Positions 45,511-58,175 of a stretch of 64,000 nt of DNA are shown here, one piece after another. The position numbers and the translations under genes are program-made. The notes under the pieces are model-generated. The model was not told the origin of the DNA. It ran no database searches and was given only the letters and a program-made list of their open reading frames with translations. The DNA is from Eucommia ulmoides (lineage: Eukaryota > Streptophyta > Magnoliopsida > Garryales > Eucommiaceae). The stretch is from positions 10,610,880 through 10,674,879 of the forward strand of contig CM028336.1 in NCBI GenBank assembly GCA_016647705.1. Reading direction: 5' to 3'. How positions within the stretch are numbered: the first letter of the stretch is position 1; the number at the start of each line of letters is the position of its first letter.

Positions 45511-46960
45511 GGCTCTTGATGTGGTGTCACACCTAGCCTCCACCCCGGGCCCCCAATACTCGAGGCCGAGCGTGACGTCGATTTGATATTAACCGACCAA
45601 CCAACAAAAATATATTTATATAAACATGTACTACTGTAGATTTTTTTTCTTCCAAAAATATATTTACCAATCTCAAAATCCAGAAATACACATGTCCTAA
45701 ATATCCATAACAAAACTATAAAAACTGAATCTTTCACAATTCACACCCGCCCAGCCAGTCCTCCAAAAACAACACCACTTTCTGACTCTACCTAATGCCA
45801 GTAGTGGACCCGTCTCTAGCTGTTGTACCTGAGATAAAATATTTTATCGATGTACTATCTCATAATATAAAAACAATTTATATGAATCAAGTATAATTAT
45901 CAAATACTATTTTTCAAAATATAATAGATAACCACACACTGAATCGAAATAAAATTCCATAGCTATCATTGCAATAAAATAATGTATTTAAATTAACCAA
46001 TCAAATTATTTTGATATATAATAAAATACCACATATATATTTTCCTACTAACCATAGGATCATTTCACCTTACGATCGAGAGTTACGACTGTACCGTAAC
46101 CTGTAGTACTGTGCAATCTAAGGTTTTCATAAGTGTCAGAGGCATTTAATTTCTCTAATGGTAGGAGCCAACACGTGGTATAAACCACCATATCACGATG
46201 ATAATCATCATCATTATCATCAACAACAACAACAACATATATCAACTACCTGCAGGACTTGTCATCCTGTCAGGTCAGAATATAACGTCCTACAATATAT
46301 GCCCTCCTGTTAGGACCAACAACATCCCGCATGACATGCCCTCCTGTCGGGATCACACTATAGCATAGTCGGATAATAAAAAACCATTTTTCATATTTAA
46401 AAATTTACTTGCTCGGCATAACGTTATAAAATAGTCCATTTTAATCAATTTTTTTTTTTTTTTTTTCACATTTTAGTATGAAAATATAATTTGACAATTT
46501 ACATAGAAGATAGTACACTCACCTTAATTTTTGCGCTACTAAAAATACTATTGTTAAAGTACTCGTGGTCGGAGTCGCCTGTGAACCTAACAATCAAAGG
46601 ACATAAATTAAGAATTTATTTAAAATAAATCTAATATGCAATGCATGACCCTAAAATGCACTATTTTTCATTCCCAAATTTTTTGATTATACGAAATTAT
46701 TTAACGCCGAATTTTTTAAGTTAATATTAACTGTACAAAAATTACTATAACAACGATTACAATTTCTTCCTATTAATAATTTAGGCTACAGAAAAATATT
46801 AATCGACAATTAAAAATATTATTCGTCAACGAAATACTAAAAATTATCGTTTTGATAAAATTTATAACTTTTATTTTAAATTGTATTCTTTACAAGCTTG
46901 ATATATCTATACCCACTATACTTCTCGAACCCACATATACATTTTTGATATATAAATATA
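45511..46960 (-). repeat. Tekay/Del-like gypsy LTR copy, minus orientation
   Basis: Minus-strand order (GTGCATTTTAGGGTC, GTTAGGTTCACAGGCGACTC, AGGAGGGCATG, GGTTACGGTAC, TGGACCCGTCTCTAG, ACCTGAGA) is colinear with the plus strand of 50250-51400, so the two are inverted relatives. The end near 45540 (CACGCTCGGCCTCGAGTATT) resembles chromovirus LTR ends. Bounds are approximate. Confidence 0.6.
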
Positions 46961-47022
46961 CATATATACATGTCCGTATAGATAATCCCATAAGTTAAAT
47001 GTGATATATATTTTATTTTAGT

Positions 47023-47049
<27 letters not shown>

Positions 47050-47053
<4 letters not shown>

Positions 47054-48477
47054 GAATGAAAGAAAGAAAAATTGTCACACCCTCACCTCGATATCCGTTT
47101 TCGTAAACTTTAACCGACTATCTCTTATCCGAACTCTGGTGCCTGCGAACCTAACGGTGACAATGCCTAAATTAATATTTTTGTATAAAAACAAACTAAT
47201 CATGCCATGAAATCCTAATCTCCTTAATTTCCTATTTCCCATATTTTATTACGAAATATAACTATTCAACTAGTATCGCTTCGTTACAGTTTACTAAATA
47301 AACTTTATTCATGCGAACACATAACGCTAATTTCAACGATAATGATAATATGTATTTGATATTGAGACAATTAAATGTATTTATAAAAGAAATGCAAAAT
47401 TCTACCTTCCTCGAATTTTTCATCGGTCGCGAGATTGGATTTATATTTTGTCGTGGGGTGGTTTGTAAAATTTCTCCATTTTCCTTTCTTTTTCCCTTTC
47501 TTTTCTTTTTCTCCTTTCTCTGTTTTCTTTTCTTCTTCCTCGTTTTTGCGTCTGCTTCGGTTTAGGGACCAGCCGCCGACCACCAATCTCACTTCTCCCC
47601 ACCTTCACCGGCCGACCCTCTTCAATGATCAAACCACCCACACCGCAACAAACACAATACACACAGTTACACACACTATTCTCTCTCTCTAACTTACCAG
47701 CCGACAACCTCACCCACTAACGACACACACACACACACACACACACATGCTGTCGGACACACACAAACACAGACACACACACACACTTACCAAACGACGG
47801 CCAAATCAACACGCACGCATACCGTTGGAACACTCACGCCATCGTCACCACCGTCGACGATACCCATATACCACTGGACCGACAACACACACACATACAC
47901 AACTGAACTGAAAAACAGAGCACATATAACACCCACACCTACACCCACACAATCATCATCACCACCATAAGCAGCAACAACACACACGGCCCATACCTCA
48001 TCCCCCCGACGAAAACAGAAAAACAGGGACACACACACACAACAGTGGCACCCCCTACTGACAAACCAAACTGCTGACCTGACCTCTTTCTTCCTTCTCT
48101 TCGACTCTCCTCTCTCTTTCCCGTTCCTTCTCTCTCTCTTCTTCACGATCCTTTTCCGATCTGACATATATATATATATATATCTAATTTACATTAAACC
48201 CCCCCTCATTTTTATTAAGTTTAATATTTTTATGTTAATACTTTGAAGATTTATACTTTGACCCCCTAAACTTTTATATCACAAATTAAATTTCGAAATC
48301 CGCTCCCACAGTTTTAGTTAGGATAGAAATTAAACCCATTCTGAAGTTTTTTAATGTTTATGAAAATTTGCAATTTATCCCCTCAAATTCATAATTACCA
48401 CCATCAACTCTGTTATTTTCGAAGTAATTTTAAATAAAATTTTAAATTAGACATATACCCAAGGTCGGGGTCTTACA
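47050..48477 (-). repeat. 3' LTR of a left-facing chromovirus-type element
   Basis: Starts on the minus strand with TGTAAGACCCCGACCTTGGG (48477), directly after a polypurine tract. It includes GGGGGTCAAAGTATAAAT, a GA-rich transcribed region, and GTTAGGTTCGCAGGCACCAG with GTGAGGGTGTGACA near 47080-47150. It encloses (CA)n microsatellite sequence at 47726-47790 and a CT/GA-rich stretch at 48090-48150. Typical of Tekay/Del elements; the far end is uncertain. Confidence 0.6.
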
Positions 48478-48830
48478 ACTCTTCTCCCCTAAAAGAAATT
48501 TCGTCCCGAAATTTTACGCAAGAATTAAAATCTTAGATAAATCAATAATACGTTAAACGTGCACTACAAGGTTACATTATACATACTTCATTCAAGAATA
48601 GTTGGTTTCTACGTAGGGTCCCATAACCGATCGTCCCCCCTAAATTTGTAATCGACTATTCCCGACCAAACATTTCTACATACATCGCGATATTTTCATT
48701 TGTAGTGACCAACATTATATCCAATATCCAGCAAATAGGGTGTACTTTTCATCGATATCGCTTAACACAGAAAACCAACCGTCAAGAAATCTCATATTTT
48801 TAACCGCTTCCGCTGCGCCACTCTGATAAA
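48478..48830 (-). mobile_element. Very short retroelement interior between primer site and polypurine tract
   Basis: On the minus strand TTATCAGAGTGGCGCAGCGG (about 48805-48826) resembles the initiator tRNA-Met primer site. About 330 bp later come AAATTTCGGGACGAAATTTC and CTTTTAGGGGAGAAGAGT (48479-48496), the conserved 3' end and polypurine tract of Tekay/Del elements. No gag-pol lies between, so this is a deletion derivative, or a LARD-like element, with almost no interior. Confidence 0.55.
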
Positions 48831-49729
48831 ATAACAATCAACAACAATATAAATACAATACATCCTTAAACTATTATGGTAAGCTCAGTGGGTTGGGTCT
48901 ATCTCACTCCGACTAGATCTATGACCTTAATAATTTTTCATAACCAACATTTGTCTTTTTTTTTTTTTCTTCGCAATATGCTAAAACTACATACATATTA
49001 CTCAAAATACAACTACATCACCAAACCACATCAATACATTCCAAAATACGTCAAACGGGTCATCCATAAGAATTTCCTCCATATATCCATATTTAATTAA
49101 GTCTCGGACAAGGTCACGTGTTTCAATTACGTTTTAAATCTGTCTAAGCATGCTTCAAACATATATCCCCCTATGAATATGGATCGAAGTACATAGATAC
49201 GTCCGAACTACTAAAATTCGATACATCCCAAAAGTCAATAGTTACTGACCGTAAAATATTATATCTCAAGGATAATTCAAATCATCCTTCCCCTTGAAAT
49301 CTCAATAACTTCTCATTTTCCATACTAATGTAGCCATGTCTGGTTATTTCTAAGCCTCAAAATTTCTCGTTCTCCCATCTCAATTCTAACTATTTGACTG
49401 AACTCCCGAATTTTCTTCATATAGCACTTTATACGATGCCGCCCTAGTCGTCAGCAAAAATCATTCTCATTTCCAGGAACTTTCTCGACAAAATCCTTCA
49501 ACATAACTTCCAACACCTGAATTTGTATTTTCTGATAAACTGATAATCCACAATTGAAACAAGGTATCAACTTCCACTTAGACACCTTAAGAAGTATGAA
49601 AATTCGTCTCGAATATTCCAATAACCATCAACTCCTAATGCTACCGCTCCTCTATACCGCTTTCTCAAAAGAAAAAATATTACCTGGGATTAACTGCCCA
49701 ACTTTCCATGTTTGCATCATATCAATTAA

Positions 49730-49823
<94 letters not shown>

Positions 49824-50199
49824 CAATTAAGTTTCCTTCGCGAACTATTTAAACTACAGCAATTTGCTTTGCATTGATAACAATTTATTATTTAGATTAC
49901 AATACAGCGACCACACTTATGCTTTCAGAATTCTAATTCCAAAAATTTCGAGTATCTGATCAACCGAGTCTAAAAACATGCTAAAATTTTTAATTTAGGA
50001 GCCACCAATCCTTATTAAACATATAATTCAACATCTAATTTGCACTTTTGATTTAAAATAATTATATTATCCTAACTTTATTGGACATTTTCGTTGAACC
50101 GGTGTCTCATACAACCGAACTCTCCAGTCAATATACTGGCATACGCATAAAAAAATATTCCTCGAACTACTACCCCCTTTTTCATTTAGGATAGGTCAA
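48831..50199. other. Unassigned AT-rich repeat DNA
   Basis: Probably part of the LTR belonging to the interior at 48478-48830, but I cannot fix its start. Contains a long (ATT)n microsatellite (49730-49822); the leucine-rich ORF over it is an artefact of that repeat. Confidence 0.3.
49730..49822. repeat. (ATT)n microsatellite
   Basis: About 31 uninterrupted ATT units. Confidence 0.95.
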
Positions 50200-51516
50200 A
50201 GCTACAATAGCCCACCTAGATATTTTGAATCTATAATTTTAATGAAAATATTTAAATGATGAAATTTTAATTTGTAGTAGAAATTCTAAATTTTTATTAA
50301 AATGATAATTTTTAGTATTTCATTGATTAGATTTATAGTTTATAGTTAGTTAATTTGTTCTATAGATAAATTTTATGAGTGTAACTATAATATTTTAGTT
50401 GTGAAATTAATATTGAATTGAGAAAAATAAACCGCTTAATTTTAATAAATTTCGTATTATCAAAAATTTTTAAATTGGGAAACGTTGCATTTTAGGATCA
50501 CTCATTGCATGTTAGTTTTATTTTAAATAAATTCTTAGTTTAGGCCCTTAGTTGTTAGGTTCACAGGCGACGCCGACCACGACTGCCTTACGACAGTAGC
50601 ATATTTAGTAGCATAAAAATCGAGATGAGTGTATTGTCTTCTATATAAATTAACAAATTATATTTTTGTATAAATTATGAAAAGAAAATATTTATTAAAA
50701 TGAAAAGTTTTATAACTTATGCGGATCAAATAAATTCTTAAATGTAGAAAGTGATTTTTATTATCCGATTATATCATAGTTGTCTTCTCGTCAGGAGGGC
50801 ATGTCCTGCGAGATGTGGATATATGTTATTACTTGTCAGACAAGTCCTGTAAGGTAGATATATGTTATTACCTGTCACTTGTCAGGCAAGTTTGCATGGT
50901 GGATATATGTTGTTACCTGTCAGACAAATCCTGCATGGTAGATATATGTTGTTACCTGTTAGGCAAGTCTTGCAGGGTGGTTGCTCCTACCATTGGAGAT
51001 TTTAAATGGCCTTGGCACTGATAGCCACCTTAGATGGTACAGTTGTATAGGTTACGGTACCGTCATAACTCCCGATTGTGAGGTGATACGATTCTATGGT
51101 TAGTAGAAAAATATGTGTGCAGTATTTTATTATATATCAGAATAAATTAATTGGTTGGTTTAAATACATTATCTTATTGCAATGATAGTTGTGGAATGTT
51201 ATTTTGACTCAAGGTGCAGTTATATTTATATTATGTTCGAAAAATGGTATTTGATAATTAGCTTAATCCATAAATTATTTTTATATTATGAAGATAATAC
51301 ATCGATAAAATATTTGGTCTCAGGTACCGCAACTAGAGACGGGTCCATTACCGGTGCTAGGTAAAGTCAGATAAGATAGTGAGTTTTATTTTGGAGGTTG
51401 TCAAGACAGTTGTTGGGAGTGAGTGGTTGAAATATTTTTTGTAATCTTGTTACAAAATAGACGGTTTTGTATAAAAGCTAAAATTTTAAATTAAAAAAAT
51501 ATACTATTATTATTTT
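50200..51516 (+). repeat. Tekay/Del-like gypsy LTR, plus orientation, with primer site
   Basis: Inverted relative of 45511-46960. It ends in TACTATTATTATT, directly before TTATCAGAGTAGCACAGCAG (51515-51534), a primer site like that at 48805. Internal GTCAGACAAGTCCTG / TATATGTTATTACCTGTCA units (50810-50975) form a four-fold tandem repeat of about 42 bp. Confidence 0.6.
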
Positions 51517-51534
51517 ATCAGAGTAGCACAGCAG

Positions 51535-53839
51535 AAGCATGGTAGTGGAGTGGTTTGTGTTTGGATCCATTCTCCAAGAGGGAGAAACCGCGTGGTGGCT
51601 CTAGAAAATTGGGTTGTTACAACCGTATTAGATCCTGGTGAGGCCAACTTCCTAATGACACTCCACTATACCCCGACGCTTCTCAAAATGAGTAAGGTCT
51701 ATTATCAAGATACACCTTTTGTGAGGTTGACTTCTTATCTAACTTCTGAGTTGGTTGAACCCATTATTAAAGACAGACTATGGTATGGTGACTGGCAAGG
51801 GAACTTGACCAGATTACATGTTCAAAGATTGCCTGCTAGCCTACTAGAGCTTCCAAATAGAGTGTATGGGTGCAAGTGTTATGTTCATGATGGCCTATTG
51901 ATGCAAAATGATATGCTGGATGTCAAAAGTTCTTGTTTGAAGTATGATGCCTAATTTTCCTCATGTGTATGAAGGTTATTCATGCCTAAGTGAGACGTGA
52001 GGCATAATGCTTGTGTAGTATTTTGGTACTGACTTATGTATTGTATGATTTTATGATGCCCAAATCTAGAATGCTTTCCTAGGAAATGCATCATTTATCT
52101 AGATTTGCTAGTTTTTTCCTATAATGTTTGCACTAGGTACCTTTTGCTTATTTGAACAAGGATTTTTCTTTCTTTCTCCTCTACTTTCCCAAGTTCATTT
52201 CTAATGTTTTAGGCACTAACCTATGCGCCATGTATATTTTCTTTTCACATTTATGCGAGATTATTTTAACTAGAATATACTCAGGTAACTATATTCAAAT
52301 GTTCAATCATCTCAATGATTGTCGTGATCTTTGCATCGGATCAGTCTAAATTATGACGAAGATAAGTTCAATAGTAATTTAAACCAAATATCCATAGTTA
52401 TTAGTTAACGAGGTTATCTAGTTCAATTCCATCAAGTTCTGATAATTGATATTTTCTAAGATTGTTATCGAGATTACTTAGGCCCTGTATATTACACGAG
52501 ATTCCTTCGACGACTCTGATTCACTTATTTTGTCTTGAACTAAAGGTGAACAGAATGGGCCTTCTTGAGATGACTCAAATGAGGGAGAAAATAAGTGATC
52601 GAGAAACAAGTGTTATTTAATGATGACTAACCAATGTTGTTTTATCCTGATAGTGTTGAGAGAGTTATTTATATTTTTCTTTCCTCTTTTTCTTATTTCT
52701 TCACTCTAGAAAGTAAGGACTCGTACTTCCTATATAATTCGTGCAACGAGCTTTGGATAGTGATCTCGGTCCAGTTGGCCCAAGTCACTAGGTGTTGAGA
52801 CACCCCTACGACTTAATACTCGGATTGTATAGAGAGCGTGATTCACTTAATTGCTTTCACGTGACCACTCAATGTTTAAAAAAATTTTGAGACCGGTCTT
52901 GATTTTATTGTTTTTTTTTTCTCTTAACATGTACTTTCAGTATTTTTACATTTTTAGAGAATTATGGTAGCTTGAGTCAGTCTCGAGGTCATCGTTGATT
53001 TCTCTTATCCCAGCTACTTCCATTATCAGCTACTATCTTGGTGAAGTCTCATTGTCTTCTTCCAATCTTGATTGTCTTTAATCTTACAAGGTTTATACTA
53101 CTCTCATTTTAAGTAGGTTTCTATACGCTTCCGAATTTATTATTTCTGGTAAAATCCTAGGCTATAATAGTTCGTCTTCCTTTGTTCATCTGCCTAACCT
53201 TTCAAGAACTTTTCGCTGGCGGCGTCAGGCTCTTGGACTTTATCTATCATCCTTCACATCATGAATCTTTAAGATGTTTTCTCTTTTTATTTTGATTGAT
53301 GAGGTCATCTATAATCTTTTGTGGTTCCTCGGATATTCTCCAGATTGGAACATATGTAACGATTCCACATCAAGGCTCTTAGGTTTTCAAATGTTCTCAG
53401 ATTTTTGTCAATATATTACCATCGTCTGGTTGAGACAAGACTTTTCTTTTAACATTTTCCTTTGGATGATGGTTTAATTTATTATTGAAATTATGTTATC
53501 ATTATTTTTGATAATTCGCGGTGTGTGAATTACGACAAGCAAATTGATTTATGAAAGTTAGACTATAAAGACTTGAGTCGACCTTAGATAAAATAAGCCC
53601 GCGTTTAGTGATACATAGATCTAGTGCACAAGTGTACATGATGATACCTAATTCATTAGAAATGACTTAAGAAGTTAAAGGAAAGGCAAAGATAGATATG
53701 GTCTTCTTTTCTCTTTTCTCGAAAGAGTGAGACTGTAACTTTGAGGCTTGTTCTGGACAATCTTCAGCTTGGACTTGGTTTCGTAGGACCAAGGGTAACT
53801 CAAAATTTTTGGATTCACCTAAACTTAAAAGCTATAGTC
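51535..53839. other. Unassigned region
   Basis: A 134-codon plus-strand ORF at 51550-51954 starts in the retroelement leader and has no motif that I recognise. The rest is AT-rich with short frames only. It may be the interior of a decayed gypsy element. Confidence 0.25.
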
Positions 53840-54200
53840 CTCTAGGATTATAGCACAATTGACCCTTTATCCTCAAAATGTCAATTTTTTGCTCTTATGT
53901 CTTTATGATAGAATTTTATTCCTCAAAATAGATCATCGCCCCTAGAATTAAATGACAGATTTATCTCTTCCTTCCTCGAAAAATAGATCATTGTCTTTAG
54001 AACCTAATGACAACATTGTACGTTTCCTTCCTTAAAACATAGATCATTTCTCCTAGGATTTATTGACAGGATTGTTTTTCTTTTTCCTTTCTCAAACAAA
54101 GGATCATTGCTCCTAGGCCTTAATAACAGGATTGGCTCTCTGTTTTTTATTCCTAAAAAGATGGATCATCATTTCTAGGACTTGGAGAAGAGTCTAAAAC
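53840..54200. repeat. Tandem repeat of 55-62 bp, five or more units
   Basis: Units carry (A/G)GATCAT(T/C)GCTCCTAGGA, TTAATGACAGGATTG and CTTTCCTTCCTCAAAAA. GATCAT recurs at about 53931, 53986, 54042, 54102 and 54166. Likely part of a Tat-like untranslated region (inference). Confidence 0.7.
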
Positions 54201-55562
54201 ACTTACAAATTCATGATGTCTTTTCGAGGGTAAGTCTATTTTGACAATCAGACCGGTAAACCCTAGGTGGCTTCTTATCAAGACAAGTTTTGAATTGCTT
54301 AAGACATTTTGAACCTAAACAAAATGTCTTCTTAATGGTCCATAATTCCTACTATATAGGCTTTATGAGAAAAATGACATTATGCTTAGGACATGACATG
54401 TATCTCCTAGGGAAATGTGACCCAGGGTATGTTTACTATTGGATCACATAGTCTCAATTCGAGTATGTGATGACACTTTCTTATGTCTTGGTAAGCTTGG
54501 CGTGTTTTTTCAAGATCGAAGTAGATTATTTCACGTTGTATTAACAGACGAACTTCAGACAACTTTGTTTGGCAAAGGCCATTATTTTTTACTTATCAAG
54601 GTGGGGTTTTATTTATTCAAAGGCAAATGTATTTGTGATTTTATTAGAGTAAGTTTTAAGTGCATTATCAGGATAAAAGGGGCAATTAATGATTTGATGT
54701 TTGTATTTGAGGGTTCATTGTATAAAGTGGAATAAGGATTCTTGTTCATTCCTGCAGCTTGCTCCGTATTTTGATTTTGAAAATATTTTTCGATGTTGAG
54801 CAAGCTAGCAATGCGTGGGATAGAACGAGAATTCTTACACTGATTATTATGCCCCTATTTGTCCTAGAAATTTTATTTTGTCTACCTAGTATAATAATTA
54901 CATGGATAACTGTACAAAAGATAAAAAACAAAATCTCTCTCCAAGATAATGTTTTGGATATCCTCTATCCTAGGCTCACTATATGTGGTTATGGATTTTC
55001 TTCTAGCGCATCCTAGAAAGCTTTGGTTCCCAGATTTTCAAACCTCTAGCGTCTTCCCCAAGGAAACATCCATCATTGGTTAGTGGTCTGAGCGAGGTGA
55101 GTTTTGTAGCCGATTCTCGGGGGAGAAACCCATTCGACCTTGCTTCTACTAACTCATCTTTCTATCCCAAGGGTTTCAGAGCTTAGGTCGACGTAATCAC
55201 ATCGCACGACTTATGCCTCTACTGCCGGCCTCTCTATCCCTAAGAGAGTTACAACTTGGGTTTTTTTATCAATGATATGCAATGCGAAAGTAGTGCTCCT
55301 ACGTTGGAGAGAGTATACAGAAATTAAATGCAGAAACTTAAACATTGTAAATTAAATACAGATTTGGAAAGAAAGTAATATAAATGACAATAATGTAAAG
55401 ACAATAAATAGATTCATGCTAGTATATAAACATATTGAAAGTGATGTTTATTATTATTATTTTTAGGGAATTGTTTTATGTTTGAAAAATCAAAGACATA
55501 TTTCTTGGATTTTCATTTAACTGTGAATATAAATTTAGACTCCAACTAGGTTTTACCCTTCA
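54201..55562. other. Unassigned, probably leader or interior of a gypsy element
   Basis: No gene motif. ORFs up to 98 codons (54439-54735) are not recognisable. The right end abuts the primer-type sequence at 55563. Confidence 0.25.
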
Positions 55563-56000
55563 TAGTCCTCAACGGAGTCGCCAGTTGACGCACCACGGAT
55601 TTTGTTGAAAGCAGAGGAAGTAGAGCTTAGGAAGAAGAAGAAGAAGAATAAAACAAGTTTTTATTCCTCCCTCTTTAATTCCTCCAAATCCGTTCATTTT
55701 TAAAAATAGTTTTAAAGGGCTTTTTTAGGCGTCGGTTTTAAAAACTTCTTTGGGCTGGGATTTATCTTGAAAACGGAGTCGCCACCTAGCATGGGTTAAA
55801 TGGTGTGCTAGGTCACCGGGAATTTTAATTTATTTATTTTTTTTAAATGGCCTGTGTTTTAACTTGTAAATGTCTTGTACCAGAGATTTTCTTTAAGTTT
55901 GGGGGTCGATTTTGCTCGGGGAAGGTTTTAAGCACCCCAAGACACCTATCCAAAAACGGTACCTCAATATAAATAAATATTCACTTTTAAACAAGATCCA
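55563..56000 (-). repeat. 3' part of a Tat/Ogre-like LTR with primer-site junction
   Basis: On the minus strand GGGGTGCTTAAAACCTTCCC, then GGTGGCGACTCCGTTTTC (about 55780-55797) and finally GCGTCAACTGGCGACTCCGT (about 55571-55590). This is the usual sequence of motifs at the end of Tat/Ogre LTRs and the start of their leader. The element would face left. The LTR start was not found. Confidence 0.5.
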
Positions 56001-57115
56001 AGTTATTTTCTTCGGTTTACTTGACAAAATAATTCTCTTTTTAAAGTTTTTCACTTTTTATGCATTTTGATATGTAAATGAAAGCAACAAATATTATACT
56101 AACTAATCAGCGACAACTCAATGACAATATATGAAAATGAAATATTTTTATATTTTTTTATGCATTTGATAATGATTACCAAATCTTTAAATATCTAAAT
56201 GCAATGATTGGCAACCATCAATCATCATTACCAATCCTTGGATATGATTGGTTGCACATGGGATCATTTATGGCTTGATATGACCTTTTCGGCTTGCTTT
56301 GGTGGCCAAGTAATTGTTAATTGCACTATTTCGATTTAATTACCATTAATGTTTTGGAGGTTCTTTGAATCTAGTCTTAAAGTCATTTGAAAATTAATGC
56401 TTGACAATGACACTTGATGTGATGGGCATTGAATCAATTCAAATTGGATTGAATCGGTTTGATTTGCCTTGTAATGGGTAGTCACATTTCAAGTGTTTTA
56501 GTTTTTCCTAAGATATTTTGCTCAAAATATCTTGGTGCTTTGAATGTGGTCCATCCATGTCATCCCAAGCATTTAATTCTTTATGGGATGGACATTTAAT
56601 GTCTTTATTAAATGTATGCTAGGTGGCGAACTGGATCGGTTTAGTTTCGATAACTGTTAGTTACTTCTTAAGTAACTAGGTTCATTTCCTTAGATATTTG
56701 TAGGAAACATCTAGGAAATTTCTTAGGCATTTAATTATCATTAATAAGTCATTAAATTCTTGATAGGACCTTGATTTGATGGGCATTGATTGGATGTCAT
56801 GATGACTTCGGTTTGGTTGATTTTGAACTGAGTCCTAATCCTTAGTTACTTTGAGTAACTTGGACTTGTAATTGCAATTTTCTTGTATTTATTAAGGTAT
56901 TTGGCTTTGATTTATGGATATTTTTGGTGTTAAATAAATGAAACCGGTAATAGTAAATATTTCAGGGGTCAAAGTAGGTAACATAGGTGAATTAGTGAAA
57001 TTTGCTACAGTTGAAGGGTAGTATCTAATTTTTATTCATATTAAAAATGATTTAATGAAAATCAACCTTTAATAATGTCATCTCAGTCCCCCTTTAACTT
57101 TAGAAATTTCGAGAT
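56001..57115. other. Unassigned AT-rich DNA
   Basis: No ORF above 60 codons and no repeat boundary. Repeated phrases (GATGGGCATTGA, AGTTACTT(T/C)) suggest decayed repeat sequence. Confidence 0.25.
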
Positions 57116-57119
57116 TGAC

Positions 57120-57660
57120 CCGAAACTTTGCCTACAGTGACCCTGCTACACCGGTAACCCCTTTGAAGTTCCATGTCATAGGTAACCCCTTTTAATTTTT
57201 GTGTCATAGGTGACCCCAATACATCGATAACCCCTTTTAATTTCAGTAACATAAGTGACCCCACTACATCGATGACCCCTTTTAAGTTCCTTGTCATGGG
57301 TGACCCTGATACGTCGGTAATCGCTTTTAATTTTTGTGTTATAGGTGACCCCGATACGTCGGTATTTCCGTGTCATAGGTGACCCCGCTACGTTGGTGGC
57401 CGCTTTTAATTTATGCATCTTAGGTGACCCTGATACGTCAGTGACCCCTTTTAATTTCCTTGTCATAGGTTACCCCTCTACGTTAATATTTTATAAGGAC
57501 TGCTACTACAAAGAATATTACACCCCTTTTAATTTTCTCGTCATAGGTGACCTTGATACATTGGTGACCCATTTTAATTTTCTTATTTAGGTAACCTCGT
57601 CAAGACGGTGGCCACATTTAATTTCCTCGTTTGGTGACTCTGACAAGTCAGTAACTCCAT
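57120..57660. repeat. 45-bp minisatellite, about 11 units
   Basis: Unit pattern: GGTGACCCCGATACGTCGGT, then (A/G)ACCCCTTTTAATTTC and TTGTCATA. Most units are 45 bp (15 codons), so minus-strand frames at 57100-57297 and 57176-57466 read as a 15-residue repeat (LKGVTDVSGSPKMHK-like), which is a by-product. One unit is shortened, and one has an insertion at 57486-57525. Confidence 0.85.
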
Positions 57661-57819
57661 TGGCTTTTTTGCTTAGCAACCAAATTTGTTAGAACTACAT
57701 CTAATATGATTCATAGCTTATCTGAGACATGTAGGAAAAGTATTGGTCTGGTTTGGTCAAAACCTAGGAGATGTTGGTGCTCCATCATCCTGCACCCCTA
57801 CGCTGTGACGTAATCATTT

Positions 57820-57960
57820 GTTTTAGTTTTCCTTAATGGTGATGTTGTTGACATCTAGCGCCATTCACTTTAGTTTTACTCAACGGTGATGCTATAGACA
57901 TCTAACGTCGTTCGCTTTAGTTTTTCTCAACATCGATGACTGGTCTTACTCGGCACCATT
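57820..57960. repeat. Second tandem repeat of about 57 bp
   Basis: Units of TTTAGTTTT(C/A)CTCAACGGTG followed by ATG-T-T-GACATCTA(G/A)CG(C/T)C(A/G)TTC. About 2.5 copies, just downstream of the 45-bp array and upstream of the polypurine tract. Confidence 0.55.
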
Positions 57961-58175
57961 TTGTTTATTGTTTTATTTCCTAATTAGTAATTGGAACTTT
58001 TCACTTTTATTTCGAAGGTGCCTTGGAAACCCCATTTTCATTTCCTTCCCTGTTAAAAAGAAAAAAGAGAAATCGACCTAATATGATCCAGGTTTGATTA
58101 TTTTCCTTTTAGATTTCCAGCGGAACAAAATGGTGCGTGTCTTTTATTTTTTCATCACGAGTAAAATCACATGAC

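Noticed and set aside
49554..49877. 107-codon leucine-rich ORF
   Set aside because: Translation of the (ATT)n microsatellite.
51550..51954. 134-codon plus-strand ORF
   Set aside because: Longest unexplained frame in the region, but it begins inside a retroelement leader and matches no family known to me; not called as a gene.
57100..57466. Minus-strand ORFs with a 15-residue repeat
   Set aside because: A by-product of a 45-bp minisatellite whose length is a multiple of three.
57120..57660. CRISPR-like array
   Set aside because: The whole unit repeats with no unique spacers, and the DNA is plant nuclear.
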